From CAZDGB01 sp964504645 (lineage in GTDB: Bacteria > Planctomycetota > Planctomycetia > Planctomycetales > Planctomycetaceae), in the NCBI GenBank assembly GCA_964504645.1, contig CAZDGB010000043.1, forward strand, positions 1-29,453: 29,453 nt of DNA, given 5' to 3'. This document shows, piece by piece, positions 1-7,869 of this stretch (position 1 is its first letter; every line of letters begins with the position of its first letter). The notes beneath the pieces were generated by a model. The model saw nothing but the letters and a program-made list of their open reading frames with translations, searched no databases and was not told where the DNA came from. A program made the translations under genes and the position numbers.

Positions 1-190
1 GAGCTGCGCCAGTTCCGAGATCCGCATACCGGTGAGTCCCAACGTCAGCAGGATGTTGGCCCGACCAGGCCGAAAACACGTTCGGCGTCACACTCGACGA
101 ACTGCACCGGCGGTTCGCCGGTTGCTGACCCGTGCGGAATGGCCTGCCATTTGCTTCCTAAGTCGTGGATCAACTTCGACAATTCCTCTA
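1..190 (-). pseudogene. Probable tyrosine recombinase (integrase) remnant, runs off left edge
   Basis: Read on the minus strand, bases 60 to 1 encode ANILLTLGLTGMRISELAQL. This closely resembles the start of the catalytic domain of phage-type tyrosine recombinases, where the consensus is a hydrophobic helix followed by TGLRISEL and the first catalytic arginine. The frame is closed by a TGA about 27 nt upstream of that segment. The preceding residues (ending PVQFVECDAERVFGLVG) continue in a neighbouring frame, which suggests a frameshifted, decayed integrase. The rest of the gene lies outside the window. The upstream extent to about 190 is a guess, and that part also carries the promoter of the next gene. 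A chance match to a short motif cannot be excluded. Confidence 0.4.
139..157 (+). promoter_or_regulatory. Candidate sigma-54 (-24/-12) promoter for the stress protein gene
   Basis: The sequence TGGCCTGCCATTTGCTT fits the RpoN consensus TGGCACG-N4-TTGCW. GG is at 141-142 and GC at 153-154, with exactly 10 bp between them. Initiation would fall about 12 nt past the GC, near 166, leaving a leader of about 37 nt before the ATG at 203. A second, better match lies ahead of the glycine-zipper gene. No enhancer-binding-protein site was recognised. Confidence 0.5.
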
Positions 191-202
191 AAGGATTGAC
201 CG

Positions 203-700
203 ATGACCATGAAACCGGAACAGAAACTGGCTGATCTGCTGCAAGACTTTCAAGTGGCGATGCTGACATCGCAGACTGCCCAAGGACAACTCCGGGCGCG
301 ACCCATGGCCGTCGCGGAGGTGCAGGCCGACGGGACCATCTGGCTCATCACTCAGCGTCACTCGCCCAAAGTTGACGAAATCCAGCGCGAACACCAGGTC
401 TGCGTCACGATGCAGTCGAGCACGAAATATGTTTCGATCAGCGGCGTGGGGACGTTTGTGGAAGATCGCGCCCGGGTCGGACAGCTCTGGAGCGAATATT
501 GGAGAATCTGGTTCCCAGGCGGGAAAGACGATCCGACGCTGATCCTCTTGCGCATCGACGGCCACGTCGGCGAGTATTGGGACAACAGCGGTTCCAGCGG
601 GTTGAAATACCTGATTGAGGCCGGCAAGGCCTATCTGAGCGGCACGCGCCCCAATGTCGATACCGATCCCAAAATCCATGGCAAGGTGCAGATGTCGTGA
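203..700 (+). CDS. General stress protein 26-like, FMN-binding split-barrel (pyridoxamine 5'-phosphate oxidase family)
   Basis: This 165-residue protein has the layout of the Pyridox_oxase_2/Gsp26 group. An N-terminal helix (KLADLLQDF) is followed by strands carrying the LTS...LRARPMAV segment that contacts flavin in this fold. Then come the IWLITQRHSPKVDEI core and a strand near residue 75 (YVSISGVGTFVED), with the WFPGGKDDPTLILLRI segment toward the C-terminus. Members bind FMN or F420 and are induced by stress; most have no proven substrate. AAAGGA at 190-195 sits 7 nt before the ATG, fixing the start. A sigma-54-type promoter lies upstream at about 140-156. Its 3' end overlaps a truncated permease remnant read on the other strand. 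It is probably a cytoplasmic flavoprotein of general stress defence. Confidence 0.85.
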   Translation: MTMKPEQKLADLLQDFQVAMLTSQTAQGQLRARPMAVAEVQADGTIWLITQRHSPKVDEIQREHQVCVTMQSSTKYVSISGVGTFVEDRARVGQLWSEYWRIWFPGGKDDPTLILLRIDGHVGEYWDNSGSSGLKYLIEAGKAYLSGTRPNVDTDPKIHGKVQMS

Positions 701-1293
701 GTGAGTTCGGTTTTCTGTCGGCGCGCCCGGCCACGCGGGCGGTGAGCCTTAAGACCGACAAACAGGAGCGCGAGCGCAGCTACGCTCGAGGCCAGCAGGC
801 AATCGGCTTCCAGGGCGTGCCCGAGAAAGGCCCAGCGCAGTCCGCCGATCATGCCGACCAACGGATTGAACGCATAAAGCAGGCGATAGTCGTCGGGGGC
901 GGCTGAAAACGGGAACACCAACGGACTGGCGAGCATTCCCAGCGGGACCAGCCAGACGATCGCATGGCTCAGGCGACACTTGAAAGTCGCGAGCCGCGAA
1001 AAGAGGGCGCCGATGCCGAAGGCAGCCAGCGAAATCCCCCAAACGAACAGCGGCGCAAAGGCGATGCGCGAAGTGATTGGCACATGGCAAGCTAGCATTA
1101 GGCCCAGCATGGTCCCAAACCAGTCAAAGCAATCGCCGAGGCTCAAGCGGGGAAAATCAGCCTGGCCGCTCTCCGCGAGACGGACGAAGAACAGGCGCGA
1201 CGTCAAAAGCCCCACATGGAAACATAGAACGGACGCTGCATTGAAGGGCGTGAATCCGCTCAAGTCCACCAAATCGAACAGGAATGTCAGCAT
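631..1293 (-). pseudogene. Truncated ABC-2 type polysaccharide-export permease remnant
   Basis: The 220-residue frame contains hydrophobic segments that match the C-terminal half of ABC-2 (Wzm/TagG-like) permeases. A segment around CHVPITSRIAFAPLFVW precedes the family-typical block LVPLGMLASPLVFPF and then LLYAFNPLVGMIGGLRWAFL. Intact members are about 260-280 residues. Here the first transmembrane helices are replaced by an unrecognised stretch (MLTFLFDLVDLSGFTPF...), and the natural C-terminus near ELTHDI runs on, without a stop, through the 3' end of the stress protein gene on the other strand. GAGGGG precedes the ATG at 1293 with good spacing, so it may still be translated. No ATPase partner is visible. 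I infer a deletion relic; a small genuine membrane protein remains possible. Confidence 0.5.
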
Positions 1294-1384
1294 CGGAATT
1301 CCCCTCGCCGACCAGCGGGGAAACAAATGCGAGCGAATCCCATTCCCTGCGCACGAATGTGGAATTTAAGGCGGCTGGCGTGTC

Positions 1385-1402
1385 CCGGCACGCTCCTTGC
1401 TT
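1385..1402 (+). promoter_or_regulatory. Candidate sigma-54 (-24/-12) promoter for the glycine-zipper/topoisomerase/SDR unit
   Basis: The sequence CGGCACGCTCCTTGCTT matches the RpoN consensus at nearly every position. GG at 1387-1388 and GC at 1399-1400 are separated by exactly 10 bp, with the preferred GGCACG and TTGCT elements. The predicted start site is near 1412, giving a leader of about 45 nt to the GTG at 1457. It would drive the three-gene run ending at 4151. Confidence 0.6.
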
Positions 1403-1456
1403 ACTAAGCACGCGGATCTGGCAAAAGACAAAAACCTGATTTATGAGGAGAGCATC

Positions 1457-1948
1457 GTGGCCACTCGACACACACCGGATTCGAATCGTGATCCCATCAC
1501 TGGCACGCCGGGAGCGCATCCCGTAGCGACGGGGGTCGGCACGGCCGTCGGAGGCGCGGCGGCGGGAGCCGCAGGCGGAGCCGTCGGTGGACCCATCGGG
1601 GCAGCCGTGGGAGCGGTCGTGGGCGGAATCGTGGGGGGAGCCGCGGGAGCGGCGTTGGGCGAAGAAGTGGATCCGGTGGCCGAAGATCGGTATTGGCGGG
1701 AGACTTATCCGACGCGTCCCTACTACGCCGAAGACGTCTCGTATGACGAGGTTCTGCCAGCTTACCGGTACGGATGGGAATCACGGGAGCGGTTCCACGA
1801 CCAGTCGTTCGACGACGCCGAGAACACCCTGCAGGCCGGCTGGGAGGAAACGGAACACGATGCCCGCCTGGGATGGGAAATGGCGCGCGACGCCGTTCGG
1901 GACGCGTGGGATCACGCCGGCGCCAAACCGAGACGCGTTCCGCGTTAG
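1457..1948 (+). CDS. Glycine-zipper domain protein
   Basis: The protein has 163 residues. Residues 25-69 are a long glycine/alanine zipper of repeated GxxxG units, a motif that packs helices in membranes or oligomers. It is followed by an acidic, aromatic-rich tail containing PAYRYGWESRERF (about 101-113) and a WEETEHDARLGWE segment. Similar proteins occur beside stress genes in proteobacteria and acidobacteria, where function is not established. I chose GTG 1457 because GAGGAG at 1445-1450 lies 6 nt ahead and the next residues (ATRHTPDSNRDPITGTPG) look like a native N-terminus; an in-frame ATG at 1397 has no such site and would sit on the candidate promoter. The gene ends 20 nt before topoisomerase IB, so the two are likely co-transcribed. 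Confidence 0.75.
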   Translation: MATRHTPDSNRDPITGTPGAHPVATGVGTAVGGAAAGAAGGAVGGPIGAAVGAVVGGIVGGAAGAALGEEVDPVAEDRYWRETYPTRPYYAEDVSYDEVLPAYRYGWESRERFHDQSFDDAENTLQAGWEETEHDARLGWEMARDAVRDAWDHAGAKPRRVPR

Positions 1949-1968
1949 AAACAATTCTCGACCGGCTC

Positions 1969-3135
1969 ATGAAATCTCGTGAACAGACACCATCGTCTGC
2001 GGCCCGATCCGATCCCGGCCAGCGCGATCGTCAGGCGGCGCGTACGGCGCGCTTGAAATACGTGAGCGACTCCGGGCCGGGGATTCGGCGTCGCCGCCGC
2101 GGACGATCGTTCGCGTATGTCAACACCCGGCGGCAGCCGATCCGGAATCGCAAGACTCTGGATCGGATTCAAGCCCTGGTGATTCCTCCTGCGTGGGAAG
2201 ACGTCTGGATCTGCCCCGATCCGCAGGGACATATTCAGGCCACTGGAGTCGACGCGCGCGGTCGGAAGCAATACCGCTATCACGACCGCTGGCGCAAAGT
2301 TCGTGACGACGCCAAATACGAAGCGTTATTGCGCTTCGCCCAGGCATTGCCCCGCATTCGCCGCCGAGTGCAATCCCATCTTAAACGTCGGGGCTTGCCG
2401 CGCGAGAAGGTCCTGGCCGCCGTGGTGAAGCTCCTGGAGACCACGCTGATCCGCATCGGCAATGACGAGTATGCTGCGCAGAATCACTCGTTCGGACTGA
2501 CGACGATGCGCAACCGTCACGCCCGCGTGAACGGGCGAAGAATCTGCTTTAACTTCAACGGAAAGAGCGGTGTCGCTCACGAAATCGATCTCCACGAGCC
2601 CCGTCTGGCGCGCATCGTCGAAAAGTGCCAGGAGCTTCCCGGCCAGGAATTGTTCCAGTACGTCGACGCCGAGGGCGAGATCCGGGACGTCGGTTCCCAG
2701 GATGTCAATTCCTATCTGCGCGAGATCAGCGGCGAGGATTTCACGGCGAAGGATTTCCGCACGTGGGCCGGCACGGCCCTCGCCGCACAAGCGCTGCGCG
2801 AATTCGAAGACTTTGATTCCGACGCGGCCGCGAAGCGCAACATTCGCCAGGCGATCGAACACGTCGCCAAGCGCTTGGGCAATACGTCGGCGGTGTGCCG
2901 CAAATGCTACATCCACCCGGCCATCTTCGATGCCTACATGGATCATTCGCTGGTCTCGACGTTAAGGCAAAGAGCGGAACAGGAACTTCGCTCTCCGCTC
3001 ACGAGGTTCACCGCCGCGGAAGGAGCCGTGCTCGCGTTGTTGCAACGCCGGATGAAACGGCGCTCGCAGGTTGCGAAGGCAGGGCGCTCGTCCGCACGCC
3101 GGTCTCTGCCGATCGGAGCGAATAGGAGAATGTGA
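1969..3135 (+). CDS. DNA topoisomerase IB (poxvirus/Deinococcus type)
   Basis: This is a 388-residue type IB topoisomerase. Such enzymes relax supercoils by nicking one strand through a 3'-phosphotyrosine. The bacterial-family landmarks are all present: the N-terminal domain around residues 30-95 (IPPAWEDVWICPDPQGHIQATGVD), the QYRYHDRWRKVRDDAKY block (101-117) carrying catalytic arginine, catalytic lysine in FNGKSG (K199), KDFRTWAGT (R264), and RKCYIHPAIF, whose Y314 is the nucleophile. The length is slightly above the usual 330-380 because of a basic C-terminal tail. The start at ATG 1969 follows the glycine-zipper gene by 20 nt with no obvious Shine-Dalgarno. Its TGA stop overlaps the ATG of the next gene. 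Bacterial TopIB is accessory and sporadically distributed, consistent with transfer. Confidence 0.93.
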   Translation: MKSREQTPSSAARSDPGQRDRQAARTARLKYVSDSGPGIRRRRRGRSFAYVNTRRQPIRNRKTLDRIQALVIPPAWEDVWICPDPQGHIQATGVDARGRKQYRYHDRWRKVRDDAKYEALLRFAQALPRIRRRVQSHLKRRGLPREKVLAAVVKLLETTLIRIGNDEYAAQNHSFGLTTMRNRHARVNGRRICFNFNGKSGVAHEIDLHEPRLARIVEKCQELPGQELFQYVDAEGEIRDVGSQDVNSYLREISGEDFTAKDFRTWAGTALAAQALREFEDFDSDAAAKRNIRQAIEHVAKRLGNTSAVCRKCYIHPAIFDAYMDHSLVSTLRQRAEQELRSPLTRFTAAEGAVLALLQRRMKRRSQVAKAGRSSARRSLPIGANRRM

Positions 3136-4151
3136 TGAACAAGCTTTCGAAGAATCTGCTTCTCGGCGCCGGAACCGCGATTGGCCTGTCCTGGATGGCG
3201 CGCCGTCTGTCCGAGTCGGGTTATTCCTTTCGCGACAAAGTCGTGGTCGTGACGGGAGGCAGCCGCGGTCTCGGCCTGGAGATGAGCCGCATCTTCGCTG
3301 CCGAAGGAGCTCGGTTGGCGATTTGCGCCCGGACCGCCGCACAACTCGACCGGGCCGTGCACGAGTTAAGCCGTTGGACGCCTGACGTCTTGGGACAAGT
3401 CTGCGATGTCACCGACGAGCAAGCCGTACGGCAATTTGTTTCCGCGCTTGAGACCCGCTGGAGCCGCATCGACGTTCTCGTGAATAACGCCGGCGCTATT
3501 CAAGTCGGTCCTCACGATTGCATGACGGTGAACGACTACGAGGTATCGCTCGCAACCCATTTCCGCGGCCCGCTTTTCCTGACCCAGGCCGTGCTGCCGA
3601 TCATGCGCCGGCAAGGCGAGGGACGGATCGTCAACATTTCCTCCATCGGTGGGCAGATCGGCGTGCCTCATCTCTTGCCGTATGTCGCCGGAAAATTCGC
3701 CCTGCGGGGATGGTCGCAAGCCCTGACGACGGAGCTGCGCAAATACGGCATCCGAGTGACCACGGTCACGCCCGGTCTCATGCGGACCGGCAGCCCTCGC
3801 AACGCCAATTTCAAAGGCCGACACCAGGAAGAATATTTGCTTTTCAGCGTCAGCGGCTCGTTGCCGTTCACGGCGGTGCATTCCACCGTCGCAGCGCGCC
3901 GAATTGTGGAGGCCTGCCGTCGCGGCGCTCCGGTGGAATCCGTCACCTGGACCAGCGGCATCGCCGCGAGACTGAATGGATTGTTTCCCAGCCTGATGAC
4001 GCACGTCATGACCGCGATCGATCCGTATTTGCCGGACTCGCGCGGAGGAAGCCGGCAGTCGAAGAAGGGCTGGCAAAGCGAATCGGAATGGTCGCCTTCG
4101 TGGCTGACCCAATTGAACGAACAGGCAGCGGTTCGCAACAACGAGCACTGA
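3135..4151 (+). CDS. SDR family NAD(P)-dependent oxidoreductase with N-terminal hydrophobic segment
   Basis: The 338-residue protein is a classical short-chain dehydrogenase. It has the TGGSRGLG dinucleotide-binding loop (40-47), NNAG (117-120), the catalytic serine in NISS (about 169-170) and the YxxxK pair (Y183, K187). The substrate is unknown. A hydrophobic stretch at residues 8-20 and a C-terminal extension of about 80 residues suggest membrane association. AGGAG at 3124-3128 lies 6 nt before ATG 3135, which shares its A with the topoisomerase stop (TGATG), so translation is probably coupled. A GTG one codon earlier is possible. After the TGA the same frame stays open for about 80 codons, so the gene may once have been longer. 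Confidence 0.9.
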   Translation: MNKLSKNLLLGAGTAIGLSWMARRLSESGYSFRDKVVVVTGGSRGLGLEMSRIFAAEGARLAICARTAAQLDRAVHELSRWTPDVLGQVCDVTDEQAVRQFVSALETRWSRIDVLVNNAGAIQVGPHDCMTVNDYEVSLATHFRGPLFLTQAVLPIMRRQGEGRIVNISSIGGQIGVPHLLPYVAGKFALRGWSQALTTELRKYGIRVTTVTPGLMRTGSPRNANFKGRHQEEYLLFSVSGSLPFTAVHSTVAARRIVEACRRGAPVESVTWTSGIAARLNGLFPSLMTHVMTAIDPYLPDSRGGSRQSKKGWQSESEWSPSWLTQLNEQAAVRNNEH

Positions 4152-4394
4152 GCGGCGCTCCTCAGGCCGCTAGACAGGAACATCAGTTCGCCGCTCTACG
4201 CCGACCTCAGCGCGGAGTTGGCCGGCATCGAACGCTGGACCGATAGCGAGATCGAGCGGATCATCCCACGGTTGGCCAAGGAGACCGGCAGGGACGACTC
4301 CTTTCGGAACCCGATGGCCAACCTTCAGCCATTTCGACCGCCTGGATTGACGACACCGATCGCTGTCGAGACGATGTTCGATAATCTCCGCTAG
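4152..4394 (+). pseudogene. Open, coding-like stretch in frame with the preceding SDR stop (start-less remnant)
   Basis: Immediately after the dehydrogenase stop the same frame runs 80 codons to a TAG at 4392-4394. The reading contains ADLSAELAGIERWTDSEIER and ends TPIAVETMFDNLR. Third codon positions are GC-rich, as in neighbouring genes. There is no ATG near the beginning and no ribosome-binding site; the only internal ATG is near 4312. I do not recognise the family. It may be the tail of a decayed gene or a formerly longer SDR. The rest of the gap to 4512 shows nothing I can name. Confidence 0.35.
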
Positions 4395-4512
4395 CTGCTA
4401 ACCGCCCACCCTCCATTGCAGGCAAACACGGTTTCAGGTGGATGAGCGAGGATCGGCGATCGCGACCACATCCCAGAAACCTATCTGCTTGAACACCGCT
4501 TAGGACCAACCG

Positions 4513-6207
4513 ATGTGGGCTCAGACAATTGCGCCGCTCCTATTGCTCGGGCCGTCGCTGACCTTTGCGGCCGAACCACAACCTGTTGCAGATACTGTCT
4601 ATCGCCGCGGCGCCGTCTACACCGTCGATGCGGTGCGGAGTTGGGCCGAAGCGGTGGCGATCCATTCCGGTCAGATCGTGTACGTCGGAACCGACGCCGG
4701 TGTTGCTGACTGGATCGGAGAAAATACTCAGGTCATTGATCTGGATGGCAGGATGGTCCTGCCCGGATTTCACGATGTCCACGTGCATCTGGTCGGCGGC
4801 GGGATCGAGTTGGGCGAATGCGATCTCAACGGCAAAACAGATCTCCAGGAGATTCTGGAGACGATCCGTCAATATGCGGCGAAGCATCCGGAAAAGCGCT
4901 GGATTCGTGGCGGCGGTTGGGCGCTAACGATTGAAGGGGGAAATCCTCATAAAGCGTTACTCGATGACATCGTCTCCGATCGACCGGTGATTCTCGGCGC
5001 CTTTGATGGGCATACATCCTGGGCTAACTCTCAAGCGTTAGAGCTGGCAGGGATAACCAAAGACACGCCGGATCCGCCGCGAGGACGCATCGAACGCGAT
5101 CCGATCACCGGTGAACCAACGGGGACGTTGCGCGAAGCTGCCAGCCGCCTTGTGACGGATAAAACGCCCCCGTACATGCACGAGGAATCGGTCGCCGGCC
5201 TTCGACGCGGCCTGGAATTGGCGAGGCGCTTCGGTATCACCTCGATCCAGGAGGCGTCAGTCGACGCGCGGCATCTCAAGGCCTTTAACGAACTCGATCA
5301 GACGAGCGAATTGACTGTGCGGACCGTTGCCGCAATGAGGATCGATCCGGTTCGACCGATGGCCCAGGTTCCGCAGTTGGTCGAATGGCGTTCCAAGTTT
5401 CACAGCCAGCGCCTGCGAACGACGGCGGTGAAGATTTTCCAGGACGGCGTCATCGAATCCAAAACGGCCGCTTTGCTGGAGCCGTATTCGGGAAGTCCGG
5501 ATCACGAACGAGGTTGGTTGAATTTCGAGCCGGAGGAACTTAATCCTCTGGCCGCAGAGTTGGATCGTCTCGGTTTCCAAATCCATGTTCATGCGATCGG
5601 CGATCGCGGCATCCAAAGTTCGCTCGACGCGCTGGAATTCGCCCAGGCCCGCAATGGCCGCCGTGACTCGCGGCATCATCTCGCTCACATACAGCTGTTT
5701 GACCCGCCAGATATCGCCCGGTTTCGTCGCTTGGGCGCTGTGGCGAACTTTCAGCCCTTCTGGGCGTATGCCGATCCTTACATCGTCGACATGACGTTGC
5801 CAATCCTGGGGCCGGACCGGTCGCGCTGGTTGTATCCCCTCCGCAGCGTCGCCAATAGCGGCGCGGTGATCGCCTGCGGAAGCGACTGGTCGGTCTCGTC
5901 AATGAACCCGCTCGATGCGATTCAGATCGCAGTGACGCGTCGGGGCCTGACGGATGGCCCCGGTCCCGCCTGGATTCCGGAAGAAGTGGTCGACCTTCCG
6001 ACAATGATCGCGGGTTACACCATCAATGGGGCTTACGTGAATTTTCAAGAGACCGAAACCGGCTCCCTCGAAGTCGGCAAGTTCGCCGATCTTGTCGTGT
6101 TGGACCGCAACCTCTTTGAGATCCCCCCGCACGAAATTCACCGCACGAAAGTGCTCCTCACCATCCTCGAAGGCCAAACCGTGTTTCAGGCAGACGATTT
6201 CCCATGA
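4513..6207 (+). CDS. Exported amidohydrolase family 3 (YtcJ / N-substituted formamide deformylase-like)
   Basis: This 564-residue metal-dependent hydrolase has a Sec-type signal peptide (first about 20 residues, ending FAA). The beta-sandwich and entry to the barrel follow, with FHDVHVHL supplying the metal-binding HxH (H90, H92). VKIFQDG supplies the lysine (K307) that is usually carboxylated in this family. IHVHAIGD (H358, H360), LAHIQL (H392) and GSDWS (D458) give the remaining metal and catalytic ligands. A C-terminal GKFADLVVLD strand closes the sandwich. All ligand positions look intact, so activity is likely. Known family members hydrolyse N-substituted formamides and other amides; the substrate here cannot be read. 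It begins a long co-directional run. A weak AGGA precedes ATG 4513. Confidence 0.88.
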   Translation: MWAQTIAPLLLLGPSLTFAAEPQPVADTVYRRGAVYTVDAVRSWAEAVAIHSGQIVYVGTDAGVADWIGENTQVIDLDGRMVLPGFHDVHVHLVGGGIELGECDLNGKTDLQEILETIRQYAAKHPEKRWIRGGGWALTIEGGNPHKALLDDIVSDRPVILGAFDGHTSWANSQALELAGITKDTPDPPRGRIERDPITGEPTGTLREAASRLVTDKTPPYMHEESVAGLRRGLELARRFGITSIQEASVDARHLKAFNELDQTSELTVRTVAAMRIDPVRPMAQVPQLVEWRSKFHSQRLRTTAVKIFQDGVIESKTAALLEPYSGSPDHERGWLNFEPEELNPLAAELDRLGFQIHVHAIGDRGIQSSLDALEFAQARNGRRDSRHHLAHIQLFDPPDIARFRRLGAVANFQPFWAYADPYIVDMTLPILGPDRSRWLYPLRSVANSGAVIACGSDWSVSSMNPLDAIQIAVTRRGLTDGPGPAWIPEEVVDLPTMIAGYTINGAYVNFQETETGSLEVGKFADLVVLDRNLFEIPPHEIHRTKVLLTILEGQTVFQADDFP

Positions 6208-6268
6208 GCGTATCCGATCTCGTCCAGCGTTTTTCCGATGGCACCCGGCTTTCTCAGGAATCGTCAAC

Positions 6269-7816
6269 ATGACATTTCGCAGGTTGTACCGCCTTTCCGC
6301 TCTCACAATTCTTCTCGGAACCGCGGTCGGACAAGATCAAGTTGTTCGGGATGTTCGGCTTCCTGGCACGGATGAGAAGATTTTTTGCGCGGTATATCAA
6401 CCAAAGCCTCACCCGGAAGGTCAGGCAGGTTTGATCATCCATTTGTATGGAAGCGGTGGCTCACATACGGATTTCAACGTCGGTCGTCCTCCGTATGAAA
6501 ACTTCCGCAAGTTCGTTGCCGAGCGGGGGTACTGGCTCGTCGTGCCGGAATTGGGGCCAAAACACTGGATGAACGAATCTGCCTGCCAGCGAGTTGATGC
6601 CGTCATCAAGCAGTGGATCAATCGGGAAAATGTCGATCCAGAACGAGTGCACCTCATCGGCACCAGCATGGGAGGCGGTAGCAGCTTGTTGTACGTCATG
6701 CGCCGCCCGGGGAAAGTTCGATCCGTAATCGCGGTCTTTCCCATGACGGACTTTACCCGCTGGCTTCAAGAGCAACCGGGATACCGGCAGCGGGTCGAAG
6801 ATGCTCATCAAATCTCAGATTCCAATCGTGCGGAAATGCTGGAAACGATCTCGCCGTTAGTTCATCTCGAGGCGTTTCGTCGGACACCAGTCTTGCTACT
6901 GCACGGAGCGAAGGACCCTGTCGTCAAAGCGGAGCATAGTCGCGACTTTGCCGCCGGCCTTCGCAGCAAAGGTTATTCCGTGGTTTACCGAGAAGCGGCG
7001 GACGAGATTCACCGGGATGAGATTGCCGGCCCATTTCAGCAGGAACTGGCCGACTTCTTGACGAAACCGCTGCCTATTACGGGGAAGACGTCGGATTGGC
7101 ATGGGTTCACTCGTCACGATTTTGAGGTCGAAGGCAAATCCGTACTGGTTGTCGCTCCTGACGAACCGGCTCCCGGACGACCTTGGGTCTGGAATGGAGA
7201 ATTCTTTGGCCACAAGCCGGAACCGGATATTGCGCTGCTCCAACGTGGATTTCACATCGTCTACATGCAGGTCCCGGATTTATTGGGGTGTCCCAAAGCT
7301 GTCGCCCATTGGAACGACTTTTATGACGTGCTGACCCGAAACCATGGTCTCGCCAAGAAAGCGGCTCTGGTTGGTCTCAGTCGCGGCGGGCTCTACTGTT
7401 ACAACTGGGCGGCCGCCAACCCCGATAAAGTGGCTTGTATCTACGGCGATGCGCCCGTCTGCGACTTTAAGAGCTGGCCCGGTGGTAAAGGCAAGGGGCA
7501 AGGGAGCTCGCGCGATTGGGATTTGGTCTTCCAAGTTTATGGCTTTCAAAACGAAGCCGAAGCTCTCGCGTATGACAAAAATCCGGTGGACAACCTCTCC
7601 GCACTGGCCAAACACAAGGTTCCCCTACTGCACGTCTACGGCGACGCGGATGAGGTCGTCCCCTGGGACGAGAATACGGGCCTCTTGGCTGAGCGCTATC
7701 GTGCCTTGGGAGGAGACATCACTTTGATTGCCAAAAAAGGTGTGGGACATCATCCCCATGGTCTTGACGACCCTACTCCGATCGTGAAATTCATTGTGCA
7801 ACATTCCTTGCCGTGA
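6269..7816 (+). CDS. Exported tandem alpha/beta hydrolase (two catalytic domains)
   Basis: The 515-residue protein starts with a short signal peptide (to about residue 21) and contains two alpha/beta-hydrolase domains in series. The first (about 25-265) has the nucleophile elbow GTSMGGG (S133), an aspartate in LHGAKDPVV (D216) and a histidine near 248. It resembles the esterase/prolyl-oligopeptidase-like feruloyl esterase group. The second (about 275-515) has GLSRGG (S371), VYGDADEVVP (D459 or D461) and KKGVGHHPHG (H494-H497). Both sets look complete, so this is probably a bifunctional esterase or carbohydrate esterase rather than one dead and one live copy. ATG 6269 was chosen because it gives the signal peptide; the longer frame overlaps the amidohydrolase. 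The gap to the upstream gene is 61 nt. Confidence 0.82.
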   Translation: MTFRRLYRLSALTILLGTAVGQDQVVRDVRLPGTDEKIFCAVYQPKPHPEGQAGLIIHLYGSGGSHTDFNVGRPPYENFRKFVAERGYWLVVPELGPKHWMNESACQRVDAVIKQWINRENVDPERVHLIGTSMGGGSSLLYVMRRPGKVRSVIAVFPMTDFTRWLQEQPGYRQRVEDAHQISDSNRAEMLETISPLVHLEAFRRTPVLLLHGAKDPVVKAEHSRDFAAGLRSKGYSVVYREAADEIHRDEIAGPFQQELADFLTKPLPITGKTSDWHGFTRHDFEVEGKSVLVVAPDEPAPGRPWVWNGEFFGHKPEPDIALLQRGFHIVYMQVPDLLGCPKAVAHWNDFYDVLTRNHGLAKKAALVGLSRGGLYCYNWAAANPDKVACIYGDAPVCDFKSWPGGKGKGQGSSRDWDLVFQVYGFQNEAEALAYDKNPVDNLSALAKHKVPLLHVYGDADEVVPWDENTGLLAERYRALGGDITLIAKKGVGHHPHGLDDPTPIVKFIVQHSLP

Positions 7817-7869
7817 GATGACCATCGGCAAAGAAGTTTCCGATCCTCTCCTATTGCCTTAATGAGTGA

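Noticed and set aside
1076..1098. TGGCAC-like sequence with -24/-12 spacing on the plus strand
   Set aside because: Lies inside the permease remnant, TTGC element is poor, and no gene follows closely.
1472..1492. ATTCGAAT resembling the T-arm of a tRNA
   Set aside because: No acceptor, D or anticodon stems around it, and it is inside the glycine-zipper coding sequence.
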